A DNA stretch of 64,000 bases from Rhizobiaceae bacterium MnEN-MB40S (GCA_024343425.1 BRLC01000004.1:248001-312000), one strand, 5' to 3'; positions 8,347-17,085 are shown, numbered from the stretch's first letter. Notes: a model not told the origin generated them from the letters alone. Program-made: numbers and translations.

Positions 8347-9204
8347 ATGAGCACGATTGCGGAAAAGGCGGCTCTCGATCAGTGGTACGTGATCGACACC
8401 GAAGCGGATATTCCCTTTGGAACGTCCACGAACCGGTTGCTTGGCGTCGACCTTCAGGTGACGCGCGGCAAGGACGGCGAGGTTGTCGTCAAGGCCGCCG
8501 ACCGGGAAGAGCCGCTGCCCATCAAACGGCGCTTCGGCTTCATCTGGGCGACGCTCGGCGCGCCCGAGCGCGATATCTTTCCGGTTCCCGAAACCGACGA
8601 GCCCGACCGCCGATACGTTCCCTGCGGCGCGGTGTCCGTGAAAGCGTCCGGGTTGAGAATCGTCGAGAACTTCCTCGATCTCGCGCACTTCCCCTTCGTG
8701 CACACCGACATTCTGGGATCGGAGCCGCATACGGAAGTCACCCACTACAATGCCGAAATTCGCCGCGACGTCGACGAGGTGTGGGCGACGAACTGCCAGT
8801 TCTTCCAGCCGCAGGCGGCGCTTTCGGCCACCGAAGGCATCATGACGCAGTATATTTACCGGGTCATGACTCCGTTCACGACGCTGCTCTACAAGACCTG
8901 CCCGAACGCCGCCAATCGCTGGGACGTGATCTGCCTGTTCGTGCAGCCCGTGGAAGAGGATTTCTGCCGGGCCCATCCGGTCATGTACCTGATCGACGAC
9001 GAGTCGACGCTCGCCTCGCTGGTCCACTTCCAGCAGTTGATCTTCCTGCAGGACCGGATCATTCTGGAAAACCAGCGACCTGTCCTGCTGCCGCTGGAGC
9101 CGCGCGCCGAAATTCCGACCCGCGCAGACGCCACCTCGATCGCCTATCGCCGCTGGCTGAAGGAAAAGGGCATCACCTACGGCACCACGCTGCAAGCCGC
9201 CTGA
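8347..9204 (+). CDS. Rieske oxygenase catalytic subunit lacking the Rieske domain (NdmC-like)
   Basis: A 285-residue protein that matches the C-terminal mononuclear iron domain of Rieske oxygenases. ENFLDLAHFPFVHTDILG at residues 107-124 supplies Asn108, Asp111, His114 and His119; Asp236 (LQDRIILENQ) is the likely third iron ligand, and SIAYRRWLKEKG is the C-terminal motif seen in NdmA-type N-demethylases. The first 70 residues retain a shrunken beta region (RRFGFIWATLG) but no CxH or CxxH cluster ligands. NdmC, the methylxanthine N7-demethylase, has this same architecture and takes electrons from a Rieske domain on another protein. It lies 11 bases after the deaminase and 4 before guaD. Substrate, a methylated or oxidised purine, is inference. 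Confidence 0.85.
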   Translation: MSTIAEKAALDQWYVIDTEADIPFGTSTNRLLGVDLQVTRGKDGEVVVKAADREEPLPIKRRFGFIWATLGAPERDIFPVPETDEPDRRYVPCGAVSVKASGLRIVENFLDLAHFPFVHTDILGSEPHTEVTHYNAEIRRDVDEVWATNCQFFQPQAALSATEGIMTQYIYRVMTPFTTLLYKTCPNAANRWDVICLFVQPVEEDFCRAHPVMYLIDDESTLASLVHFQQLIFLQDRIILENQRPVLLPLEPRAEIPTRADATSIAYRRWLKEKGITYGTTLQAA

Positions 9205-9208
9205 GACA

Positions 9209-10570
9209 GTGAACCTCCGCAACAGGACGCTGCTGGCTTCGGGATTCCACGCGCCGGAACCGGGCGTCGTGGAGGTGCTCGAGGACGCCTTGATCGCCGT
9301 CGACGCAACCGGAACCATCCTTTCGGTCACGAGAAAAGGCGACGCCGGCTACGACGCGGCTCTCGAAAAAGCCCGTTCCGAACAACGGCTATCGACCCTG
9401 CCATCCGGCTCCTGGCTCTTGCCCGGCATGGTCGACCTGCACATCCATGCGCCGCAATATCCGCAACTCGGCAATGCGCTGGACGTGCCGCTGGAAGTCT
9501 GGCTGGAGCGCTACACCTTTCCGCTGGAGGCGCGGTACCAAGACACGGCCTTCGCCAAGCGGACCTATTCCATTCTTGTCGACGACCTGATCGCCAACGG
9601 AACGACGACCGCGCTCTATTTCGCCACCATCCACGAAAAGGCGACGCGTCTGCTTGCCGACATCTGCATGGAAAAGGGCCAGCGCGCCCTCATCGGCAAG
9701 GTTGTCATGGACAATCCCGACCAATGTCCGGACTATTACCGCGACGCATCGACGGACGCCGCTCTGTCCCAGACACGCGCCTTTATCGACTATGTCCGCA
9801 CGCATCCGGACAACGTGCAAGGCCGGGTGCAGCCGGTCGTCACGCCGCGCTTCATCCCCTCCTGCACCGACGAGGCGCTGGAAGGGCTCGGACAGATTGC
9901 GAAAGACTGCGGCTGCCACGTCCAGACGCATTGCTCGGAAAGCGACTGGGAACACGGCTACGTTCTTGCCCGGCACGGCGTGACGGATACGGCGAGCCTT
10001 GACCGCTTCGGCCTGCTCGGCCGCCGCAGCGTGCTCGCGCACTCCAATTTCCTGACAACCGACGACATGGAGACGGTAAAGGTCCGGCAGGCGGCCGTCG
10101 CCCACTGCCCGCTGTCCAACGCCTATTTCGCCAACGTCGTCTTTCCGCTTCGCGCGGCGCTCGAAAAAGGCCTGCATGTCGGATTGGGCACAGATATTTC
10201 CGGTGGCCCGAGCGCCTCGCTCTTAGAAAACTGCCGCGCCGCGATCATGGCCTCGCGCATGCTCGAAAGCGGCGTCGATCCGGCGCTGCCGCCCGAACAG
10301 CGCGGCGCCGGCGGCAATGCAAGGATCGATTTCCGCGACGCCTTCTACCTCGCCACCACCGGCGGCGGCGTCGCCCTCGATCTGCCGGTCGGGCTGTTTG
10401 CGCCCGGCTATCGCTTCGACGCCATCGCCATCGACACGAGTGCCGCTGACGGAACCATCCGTCTCTGGGACGAACTGGATTCCGGAGACCACATACTCCA
10501 GAAGATCATCAACACGGCGTCGCGCGCCAACATCGCCGATGTCTGGATTGACGGAAATACGGTCGCCTGA
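9209..10570 (+). CDS. guaD: guanine deaminase
   Basis: 453 residues from a GTG start at 9209, 4 bases after the preceding stop. PGMVDLHIHAPQYPQLGNAL (His78 and His80) followed by VPLEVWLERYTFPLEARY is the diagnostic guanine deaminase N-terminal motif. HCSESDWEH, LAHSNFLT and GTDISGGPSASLLENCRAAI give the remaining metal and substrate positions. The enzyme converts guanine to xanthine plus ammonia in the cytoplasm, releasing nitrogen, which fits the sigma-54 element upstream of the operon. Confidence 0.93.
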   Translation: MNLRNRTLLASGFHAPEPGVVEVLEDALIAVDATGTILSVTRKGDAGYDAALEKARSEQRLSTLPSGSWLLPGMVDLHIHAPQYPQLGNALDVPLEVWLERYTFPLEARYQDTAFAKRTYSILVDDLIANGTTTALYFATIHEKATRLLADICMEKGQRALIGKVVMDNPDQCPDYYRDASTDAALSQTRAFIDYVRTHPDNVQGRVQPVVTPRFIPSCTDEALEGLGQIAKDCGCHVQTHCSESDWEHGYVLARHGVTDTASLDRFGLLGRRSVLAHSNFLTTDDMETVKVRQAAVAHCPLSNAYFANVVFPLRAALEKGLHVGLGTDISGGPSASLLENCRAAIMASRMLESGVDPALPPEQRGAGGNARIDFRDAFYLATTGGGVALDLPVGLFAPGYRFDAIAIDTSAADGTIRLWDELDSGDHILQKIINTASRANIADVWIDGNTVA

Positions 10571-10647
10571 CCTTGCCCGCAAACGCCGTATTCGCTACGG
10601 GAGTTTCAACCTGGTGTAGATTGGCCCAACGCGGAGGACAACACGAC

Positions 10648-11814
10648 ATGAGTGCATTTCGATTGACCGGCATTCTGATGGCGCTTGTCGTTGCGTGCGG
10701 ATCGGCAGTCACCGCTGCGGCGCAGGATTCGGAAAAAGCCATCGAGATTGGCACGATGTTCAACACCACGGGCATGATCGCTCCGTTAGGCGCGCCTTCC
10801 GATAAAGGCGCGAAACTCGCAATCGCCGAGATTAACGACAATGGCGGCGTCCTGGGCCGGAAACTCCTTCAAAAAGACGCGCCGACAAACAGTGTTCTGA
10901 GCGACATCCACGAGGCAAGCCACAAGCTTGTTTCGGACAATCCCGATCTCGTCGGCGTCGTGGGCTTTGTGGATTCCGGCAGCGTTCTGGCGGCGGCGCC
11001 GGATATCGCGGACGCCAAGATGACGTTCATCACCAGCGGCGCGACCTCGCCGCAATTGCCCTCGGAAGTCCCGAATTACCTTTATCTTGCCTGCTTTGGC
11101 GACAATGTTCAGGCGGCGGCGGCCGCGCAATGGGCCTACGAGGAAAGGAATGCGCGCTCGGCCACCGTCTATGTCGAGACCGACAAACTGTATCCGCGTC
11201 TGCTTCAGGGTTATTTCCGCGCGAGCTTCGAAATGTACGGCGGTGTGGTCAGGGCTGTCCATGCGGTCGATCCGTCCGACAAGACCGGCAAGATCCGATT
11301 GCCGCATGCGTCCGACGTGGTGTTTCTGAGTACCGAATCGGCCGAAAACGCCCTGGTCATTATCAAGAAGCTGCGCGAGCACGGGTATGAGGGACTGATC
11401 GTCGGCGGCGACGGCTACGACGCCCCGGACGTCTGGGCGGCGAATCCCGATATCGGAGAAATCGTCTACACCACCCACGCCTATCTCGACGAAAGCAACA
11501 GTAACGAACTGGTGCGCGCCTTCGTCAGCGCCTATGAGGCGGCCTATCCCGGAGAAAAGCCGACCGCCTTCTCAGCGCTCGCCTATGACGCCATCGGTCT
11601 CGTCAAGGCGGCCATCGAAGGCGCCGGCGACGCGACGCGCAAAGGTCTTCTGAAAGGTCTCGGTGGCATCGAAAACTACAAGGGCGTCACCGGCGAGATA
11701 TCCTACCTGCAAGGCAGCCGCATTCCGGTCAAAAGCGTGACAATCATGGGCGTTGACAAGGGCAATCTCAATTTCCTTGGCGAGATCACGCCGCGTCTCG
11801 TACCCTCTCCCTAG
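10648..11814 (+). CDS. orphan branched-chain amino-acid-type (Peripla_BP_6) substrate-binding protein
   Basis: 388 residues from ATG 10648 with GGAGG 12 bases upstream; an upstream GTG-type extension lacks a signal sequence at its N-terminus. The N-terminus (FRLTGILMALVVACGSAVTAAAQ) is a Sec signal peptide. The mature protein has IGTMFNTTGMIAPLGAPSDKGAKLAIAEINDNGGVLGRKL, the Leu/Ile/Val-binding fold, and a C-terminal YLQGSRIPVKSVTIMGVDKG. No livHMGF-like genes are nearby, so it either uses distant permeases or works as a sensor. It converges with the tetR gene; their stop codons overlap. Confidence 0.88.
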   Translation: MSAFRLTGILMALVVACGSAVTAAAQDSEKAIEIGTMFNTTGMIAPLGAPSDKGAKLAIAEINDNGGVLGRKLLQKDAPTNSVLSDIHEASHKLVSDNPDLVGVVGFVDSGSVLAAAPDIADAKMTFITSGATSPQLPSEVPNYLYLACFGDNVQAAAAAQWAYEERNARSATVYVETDKLYPRLLQGYFRASFEMYGGVVRAVHAVDPSDKTGKIRLPHASDVVFLSTESAENALVIIKKLREHGYEGLIVGGDGYDAPDVWAANPDIGEIVYTTHAYLDESNSNELVRAFVSAYEAAYPGEKPTAFSALAYDAIGLVKAAIEGAGDATRKGLLKGLGGIENYKGVTGEISYLQGSRIPVKSVTIMGVDKGNLNFLGEITPRLVPSP

Positions 11815-12383
11815 AGACACAGACCCCGGGCGATCGGAAACCAGGCGCGCCGCGCGAACTCTTCGGCGTCCGGCCGTTCGGCAAGCGTCAAGGCCATATA
11901 GGCCGCATGCCGCAATCCGCCATTGATGACGGCCGATGCGATCTCCGGATCGATATCCGGATGGACCTCACCCTGCTTCTGGGCGTTCGCAATATTGCGC
12001 GCGCCGGCTGCGATGATCCGGTTGCGTCGATCGGTTTCGACCGCCGCTGCCTCGCCGCCGCTGGCCAGGCGGCCGATAATCATCGGAGCCAGGGGATCGG
12101 TGAATAGAAACTGCACGGCGATCGAGAAGCGTCTCAACTCGCGTTCGCGCCACGGCGCGTCGCTCTCCATCCGCGCCATGACGATCGCGTCGAAGCGGTC
12201 GTAGAAATCGGAAACCACCGCCGAGACCAGCCCGGTTTTCGATCCGAAATAGTGATAGGCCAGACCGATCGAGGTCCCTGCGCGTCGCGCAACGTCCGCC
12301 ATTTCGAAATGGCCGTCGCCTTCGACAAATGCCGCGCTGGCTGCTTCCAGGATCTGTTTTCGGCTGCCATTCGAACGATTCAT
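11811..12383 (-). CDS. TetR-family transcriptional regulator (P450-linked)
   Basis: A 190-residue repressor from ATG 12383; an earlier ATG at 12419 would add 12 residues. The N-terminal helix-turn-helix reads SRKQILEAASAAFVEGDGHFEMADVARRAGTSIGLAYHYFGSKTGLVSAV, with the YHYFGSK recognition-helix end. The ligand domain is unremarkable. It diverges from the P450 gene, and a 22-bp near-perfect palindrome at 12431-12452 lies between them, so self-regulation together with control of the P450 is likely. Confidence 0.9.
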   Translation of the reverse strand: MNRSNGSRKQILEAASAAFVEGDGHFEMADVARRAGTSIGLAYHYFGSKTGLVSAVVSDFYDRFDAIVMARMESDAPWRERELRRFSIAVQFLFTDPLAPMIIGRLASGGEAAAVETDRRNRIIAAGARNIANAQKQGEVHPDIDPEIASAVINGGLRHAAYMALTLAERPDAEEFARRAWFPIARGLCL

Positions 12384-12430
12384 GACACAATTTTCACGCA
12401 ACTTTCCATTGACTTTCACGCTATGCTATA

Positions 12431-12452
12431 ATTGAACTGAATTCAATTCAAT
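12431..12452. promoter_or_regulatory. 22-bp palindromic operator between tetR and P450
   Basis: A palindrome centred on GAATTC (12439-12444) with outer arms ATTGAA and TTCAAT. Twenty of the 22 positions are symmetrical, mismatching only at positions 7 and 16. It is 48 bases upstream of the tetR ATG and 43 upstream of the P450 ATG, the place expected for a TetR operator. Confidence 0.7.
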
Positions 12453-12494
12453 CTCGGACATCTTCAGTTGAAGAATGGAAAGGCGCACACAGCG

Positions 12495-13709
12495 ATGACG
12501 AATGTCGAAGCCGCAAGCCACAAACCTCTTCTGGTCGATCTTGACGATTTCCGTCCCGATCCGCATCGGGGCTACGCTCTTTACAGGCCGCAAACTGCAG
12601 TAATCGACTTCGGCGACGGCGTTGCAAGCGCCATCCGTCACGATGACGTCGTCGCCATGATGACCGATCCCCGCACGCGCCAGCTCGAAACCGAGCCGCT
12701 GGCGTTCCGCGGCGTCAGTTCCGGCGCGCTCCACGATTTCTATTCGAACAGCCTGCTGCTTTCCAATCCGCCGGACCACGCCCGCCGGCGCGCGCCGCTT
12801 TCGCGCACCTTTGCTTCAAAACTCATGGAACTGTGGCGCCCGCGCGTTCGCGAACTGGTCGAAAGCATGATCGACGACGCTGCGAAAGAGGATGAATTCG
12901 ATGTCCTGACGCGGATCGCGTCGCCGCTGCCGTCACGGATCATCGCCGAAATCCTCGGCGCGCCGGAAGAGGACGCGCCGCGCTTTGCGGAAATGGTCTA
13001 TGCCATGTCGCGCGGCCTTGGCGGGTTTCGCATGGAGGATTTCCCCGGCATCGAAACAGCCGCGCGCGACCTCTGCGCTTATGTGGAAGACCTGCTGGAG
13101 GAGCGCCGGCGACAGCCGCGCGACGACTTTCTCTCCCACTATCTGGAGCGGGTGTCGGGCGATGACGGGCTCGATCCGAAAGAAACCATGATCCAGGTGG
13201 TCAGCCTGATCATTGGCGGCAGCGACACGACCCGCTTCGCCTTCACGATGCTCGTCTCTCTTCTCCTGTCCCATCGCGACCAGTGGGAAGACCTTTGCCG
13301 TGATCCCGACCTTGTGCCCGGCGCCGTTCGCGAGGGGCTGCGCTACGAACCGTCGGTGGGATCGATCGCCCGCGTCGTCCTGGAACCGCTGGACATCGGC
13401 GGAGTCGCCTTCAAGCCAGGCGCGCTCGTGCAATTGTCGATGCTGTCGGCGCAACGCGATGAAAGGATATTCGCCGATCCGCAGCGCTTCGACATCAGGC
13501 GCAAGGATCATCCGCGCTGGAGCGTGAGCTTCGGCATGGGCGCGCATCGCTGCCTCGGCGAGGCGCTCGCCCGCGCGGAACTGCAGGAAGCGCTTGCCGC
13601 CCTCGCCCGCAAGCTGCCGGATCTTGCTCTCGCCGGAGAGCCTGCGAGAGCCAAGGGCCATGTCGGCATTCGCGGCGTCGGGCCGTTGATCGTCAGATCC
13701 CGGTCGTAA
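12495..13709 (+). CDS. cytochrome P450
   Basis: 404 residues from ATG 12495 (a TTG 27 bases earlier is a weaker alternative; GGAAAGG precedes the ATG). The heme-ligand loop is SFGMGAHRCLGEALARAEL with Cys353. The I-helix oxygen-binding motif reads LIIGGSDTTRFAF, and the K-helix ExxR is in REGLRYEP. No membrane anchor is present, so this is a soluble bacterial class I enzyme needing ferredoxin and reductase, neither of which is adjacent. Substrate is unknown. It converges with and overlaps the MDR gene by 17 bases. Confidence 0.95.
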   Translation: MTNVEAASHKPLLVDLDDFRPDPHRGYALYRPQTAVIDFGDGVASAIRHDDVVAMMTDPRTRQLETEPLAFRGVSSGALHDFYSNSLLLSNPPDHARRRAPLSRTFASKLMELWRPRVRELVESMIDDAAKEDEFDVLTRIASPLPSRIIAEILGAPEEDAPRFAEMVYAMSRGLGGFRMEDFPGIETAARDLCAYVEDLLEERRRQPRDDFLSHYLERVSGDDGLDPKETMIQVVSLIIGGSDTTRFAFTMLVSLLLSHRDQWEDLCRDPDLVPGAVREGLRYEPSVGSIARVVLEPLDIGGVAFKPGALVQLSMLSAQRDERIFADPQRFDIRRKDHPRWSVSFGMGAHRCLGEALARAELQEALAALARKLPDLALAGEPARAKGHVGIRGVGPLIVRSRS

Positions 13710-14694
13710 TGACGACCTTGCCGTGCTTCTCGCGCGGTTTGCTGAGATAATCGAAGGCCTCCTTGTATTCCTCCATCGGGTAGACCCGGTCGATGCTGGG
13801 CGCCAGGCGGCCGGAGCCGATCATCTCGTAGACGAAATCCATGCCCCGCCGGCAGGTTTCCGGATTTTCCACGTAGTTGAACAGCGAATAGGGATGAAAG
13901 ACGGCGTTCTTCTGGAACATGTCGACGATCGGCAGGCTCGGAAAATGTTCATCGAGCGTGCCGTAGAAGAAGATCCGGGAATCCCGCGCAAGCGCCGGGC
14001 TGTAGCGGTGGATCAGGCTCGCGCCGACCGGATCGAAGACGGCGTCCACGCCATGACCGCCCGTCATGGTGTTGATCGCGGCGGCGATGTCCGTTTCCTC
14101 GCCGGTGACGATGACATGGTCGGCGCCCATCTCCCTGAGATAGTCCGTGTTGCGTTCGAATCGCGTCGTGCCGATCATGTTCGCGCCCAGGATCCTGCCG
14201 ATCTGCAGCGCGGCGGCGCCGGCTGTGCTGGTGGCGGCCGTCACGAGCACGTGGCTGCCCGGACCAACCTTGCAGACCTCTCCGAGCGGGAAAAACGCCG
14301 TCATGTACTGCATCCAGATGGAGGCGCTTTCCACCGCGCTCAGCCCTTCCGGCGCCTTGGCGACGAAGCGCTGATCGATGACCAGGGATTCCGTGCTGGC
14401 GCCGCGATTGCCGTAGAAATAGGGCAGCGTTCCCATGCGATCGCCGAGCTTGACGCCCTCGACGCCGGGACCGATCGCGTCCACGATCCCCGCCGCCTCG
14501 ATGCCCACGCGCGCCGGAAATTCCGGAAAGCTGAAGGAATAGCGGTCCCACATCAGGTCCATGTCGCCCCAGTTGAGCGCAAAGGCCTCGACGGCGAGCC
14601 GGATTTCACCCTCGCCCGGCTCCTCCAATGCAACCTCCTCGAGAGTCAGGCTCTCATACCCCTTGTAATCGTGCAAAAGCCAAGCGCGCGGCAT
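13693..14694 (-). CDS. zinc-free MDR-family oxidoreductase (quinone-oxidoreductase-like)
   Basis: 333 residues from ATG 14694. The medium-chain dehydrogenase fold is shown by VEAFALNWGDMDLMWDRY, VGIEAAGIVDAIGPGV and a Rossmann segment VLVTAATSTAGAAALQIGRILGA. Catalytic and structural zinc Cys ligands are absent, so it belongs with NADPH quinone reductase or crotonyl reductase-type members. It reduces an activated double bond or quinone; the substrate is unknown. A 9-bp inverted repeat lies 18 bases upstream of its start, suggesting a TetR-type operator. Confidence 0.88.
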   Translation of the reverse strand: MPRAWLLHDYKGYESLTLEEVALEEPGEGEIRLAVEAFALNWGDMDLMWDRYSFSFPEFPARVGIEAAGIVDAIGPGVEGVKLGDRMGTLPYFYGNRGASTESLVIDQRFVAKAPEGLSAVESASIWMQYMTAFFPLGEVCKVGPGSHVLVTAATSTAGAAALQIGRILGANMIGTTRFERNTDYLREMGADHVIVTGEETDIAAAINTMTGGHGVDAVFDPVGASLIHRYSPALARDSRIFFYGTLDEHFPSLPIVDMFQKNAVFHPYSLFNYVENPETCRRGMDFVYEMIGSGRLAPSIDRVYPMEEYKEAFDYLSKPREKHGKVVITTGI

Positions 14695-14712
14695 GGTCGT
14701 CCTTTCCGGTGT

Positions 14713-14735
14713 CAATTTTAGCACGACTAAAATTG
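14713..14735. promoter_or_regulatory. inverted repeat upstream of the MDR gene, candidate operator
   Basis: CAATTTTAG at 14713-14721 and CTAAAATTG at 14727-14735 form a perfect 9-bp inverted repeat around CACGA. The core TTTAG-N5-CTAAA is a common shape for TetR-family operators. It differs from the palindrome at 12431, so a second regulator probably acts here. Confidence 0.6.
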
Positions 14736-14902
14736 CGTCGCTTGTACGGCCTCTGTCAAGCCCGCCCTCACGCAGACGTGTATGCCGGTCGGACGGCCTG
14801 TCCGGAACCGCGCCCCTGCTCTACGGGTTTAAGGTTCTCTGAGCGCACGGAAGATCGGAAGGACTGGAGCGACCCGCTATGTTTGCAGCAAGTGAGAGAA
14901 AC

Positions 14903-15151
14903 ATGACCGCCAAACTGCAGGAAGAAGGCGTTCGGGCCAGAATTTCAGCCGCCACACGGCAAACCATGGTCGGCCGACCGACGATTGCGGCGCTGCGTCG
15001 CATATCCCCGGAGCAGGGAAAGCCGGGCGGTTCTTTCTGGCCCGCTGAAAGCATGTACGAACCGAAGCCTGAGCGGAGCTGGGCGACCGTGATGCTGGCT
15101 TTCCTGATCCTGCTCTGCGTCGTCGGCGCAATGCTTTTTCTCCTGATATGA
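14903..15151 (+). CDS. small protein with C-terminal membrane anchor, unknown function
   Basis: An 82-residue frame from ATG 14903 (an upstream ATG at 14879 would add 8 residues). The first 60 residues are polar (RISAATRQTMVGRPTIAALRRIS); the last 20 or so (SWATVMLAFLILLCVVGAMLFLLI) form one clear transmembrane helix ending at the C-terminus. GAGAGAAAC precedes the start. No family was recognised. The hydrophobic tail ending exactly at the stop and a plausible ribosome site make it more likely than not to be real. Confidence 0.5.
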   Translation: MTAKLQEEGVRARISAATRQTMVGRPTIAALRRISPEQGKPGGSFWPAESMYEPKPERSWATVMLAFLILLCVVGAMLFLLI

Positions 15152-15748
15152 TCAGGCCCGCTTCCTCGCCACGAGATCAATGAGCGCCGACAGTCCGTCG
15201 TGACCCGGGCCTTCATTTATTTCACTGTCGTGGGCTTCCAGCTTCATGATCTCGAATTCGCCGAAAGACTTTTCGAGAAGGTCGCGCGTATACATGTGGT
15301 CCCGTTGCGGCGGTCCGCCGGTCCCGTAGTCGACCTGCTCAGGCCTGTATCCCTGCATCAAGACAAGGCCGCCGGGTTTCACCGTTTGCTTGATCCCGTC
15401 GAAAATCCTGGCGCGCAGGTCCGGCGGTGCGAACTGGATGAAGATCGCAGCCACGACGTCGAAACGGTCCCGCGTCCAGTCCCAGTCCTCGATCGAAGCG
15501 AGCTGATAATCCACCGTGACGCCCTGATCGGCCGCCAGTCGCCGCGCCTTCTCCAGCCCGACAGGCGAGGCGTCGAACGCCGTGACGTCCAAACCCCGGG
15601 AGGCAAGCCAGACACTGTTGCGCCCCTCGCCGTCAGCGACCGCCAGCACGGACTGCCCCGACGACAGCAACTCAGTCTGCGAAGCGAGGAACGCATTCGG
15701 CTCGGTTCCGAACACATAGTCCGGTCGGTCATATCGCTCGTCCCACAT
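15152..15748 (-). CDS. class I SAM-dependent methyltransferase (TehB-like)
   Basis: 198 residues from ATG 15748, which has GGAGG 7 bases upstream. MWDERYDRPDYVFGTEPNAFL is the usual start of the small TehB/thiol-methyltransferase-like group. Motif I reads VLAVADGEGRNSVWLA, followed by VTAFDASPVGLEKAR (acidic loop binding the ribose of SAM). WTRDRFDVVAAIFIQFAPPDLR is motif II/post-II. It is the last gene before the convergent small membrane protein; the acceptor is unknown. Confidence 0.88.
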   Translation of the reverse strand: MWDERYDRPDYVFGTEPNAFLASQTELLSSGQSVLAVADGEGRNSVWLASRGLDVTAFDASPVGLEKARRLAADQGVTVDYQLASIEDWDWTRDRFDVVAAIFIQFAPPDLRARIFDGIKQTVKPGGLVLMQGYRPEQVDYGTGGPPQRDHMYTRDLLEKSFGEFEIMKLEAHDSEINEGPGHDGLSALIDLVARKRA

Positions 15749-15834
15749 CAATGCGCCTCCTTCTGGGTCAATCGCCGCCACAGTAATACAGGGGCGCAAA
15801 CGCCGCCACAATCGACGCCTTGTCGCGGGGAGCC

Positions 15835-15860
15835 AACTTGTATACGACTATGGACAAGTT
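15835..15860. promoter_or_regulatory. operator site 1 (ACTTG-N14-CAAG type)
   Basis: AACTTGT at 15835-15841 and ACAAGTT at 15854-15860. The same geometry, ACTTG, 14 bases, CAAG, recurs at 17119 and 26009 and nowhere outside this cluster that I noticed. It is just upstream of the TIM-barrel gene start at 15886, so it probably binds the GntR regulator encoded at 23391. Confidence 0.7.
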
Positions 15861-15885
15861 AGCGACCGGCAAGAAGAGGACGACG

Positions 15886-17085
15886 ATGCATCTTTCCATG
15901 TGGACTTATCCCTGGGATCTCCAGGACCAGGGCGTGGATCAGGCCCAGGCGGAACTGCGGGAACGCGCGAGGGTCAACTCCATCAGCCTGGCGACCTCCT
16001 ACCACGCCGGCCGGTTTCTGCAGCCGCGCAGTCCACGTCAGAAGGCCTATTTCCCGGAAGACGGCACGGTCTACTTTCAGCCGGACGCCGCACTATGGGC
16101 GGACAAGACGATCCGGCCGCTGATGGCGCGGAACGTCTCCGAGCGCGGCGACATGCTGAAGGAACTGGTGGCGCGGCGCGACGCAACGGGCATGAAGGTC
16201 TCCTGCTGGACGGTCTGCCTGCACAACACCCGGCTCGGCATGCTGCACCCGGGCCATGTCACGCGAAACGCCTTCGGCAATCCGAACTACTACAATCTGT
16301 GCCCCTCCAGCCCCGAGGCGCGGGATTATGTCGTGACCCTCGTCGCGGATGTGACAAGCAACTACAAACCGGATCTCGTCGAACTCGAGAGCCCCAACTT
16401 CATGGGCTTCGAGCACGAGTTCCACCACGAGAAGGACGGCGTCGGCATGAACGCCGAAGACGACTTCCTGCTGTCGCTCTGCTTCTGCGACCACTGCATG
16501 GCCCGCGCGGCGGCCGTCGGCGTCGACGCCGGGGCGGCCCGGAAGATCGTTTGCGAATTCATCGAGGACATGTGTACGCGCGCAGTCCCGGAAATCCGCT
16601 TTCCCGATTTCCCGAGAGCCGGGATCGACGCCTTCCGCGCATGGCCGGCGCTCCACGACTATCTCGCCTGGCGCACCGAGCCGGTCACCAGCCTCATCGC
16701 CGAGATCCGCGAGGCGGCCGACCCCGCATCGAAAATCGTGCTGATCGACCTCAAGGACGGGTGGCTGGGCGGTGTGGATCTGCCGGCGGTCGGACAGGTC
16801 TGCGACGGCGCGATCCTGTGCGCCTACGGCATGGAGCCGGACGATGTGAAAGACCTCATCGCCGGCGGACGCGCCGCGCTCGGACCGGACAAGTTCCTTG
16901 GCGCCGGGTACCGCATCTTCTATCCGGAAGTTCCGGACAGGGCGGCCCTCGTCCGTCGCGTGGAAGCCGCCGCGGCGGCCGGCGCCGACGGCGTAAACTT
17001 CTACAATTACGGACTGATCCCTGCAGCGCGGCTCGACTGGGCGGGCGCTGCGTCCGCCCGCATCAGCAACCGTGCGCAGGCGTGA
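15886..17085 (+). CDS. TIM-barrel glycoside-hydrolase-like protein, unknown activity
   Basis: 399 residues from ATG 15886, preceded by AAGAGGA. It has no signal peptide, so it is cytoplasmic. The pattern MHLSMWTYPWDLQDQGVDQAQAEL, then VNSISLATSYHAGRFLQPRSP, then MKVSCWTVCLHNTRLG, and LVELESPNFMGFEHEFHHEKDG looks like an (alpha/beta)8 barrel with acidic residues (ELES, EHE) at strand ends. A CFCDHC segment could bind metal or be structural. It is followed by a ribose-type ABC transporter. I do not recognise a characterised family; a hydrolase or isomerase for an imported sugar derivative is inference. Confidence 0.75.
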   Translation: MHLSMWTYPWDLQDQGVDQAQAELRERARVNSISLATSYHAGRFLQPRSPRQKAYFPEDGTVYFQPDAALWADKTIRPLMARNVSERGDMLKELVARRDATGMKVSCWTVCLHNTRLGMLHPGHVTRNAFGNPNYYNLCPSSPEARDYVVTLVADVTSNYKPDLVELESPNFMGFEHEFHHEKDGVGMNAEDDFLLSLCFCDHCMARAAAVGVDAGAARKIVCEFIEDMCTRAVPEIRFPDFPRAGIDAFRAWPALHDYLAWRTEPVTSLIAEIREAADPASKIVLIDLKDGWLGGVDLPAVGQVCDGAILCAYGMEPDDVKDLIAGGRAALGPDKFLGAGYRIFYPEVPDRAALVRRVEAAAAAGADGVNFYNYGLIPAARLDWAGAASARISNRAQA

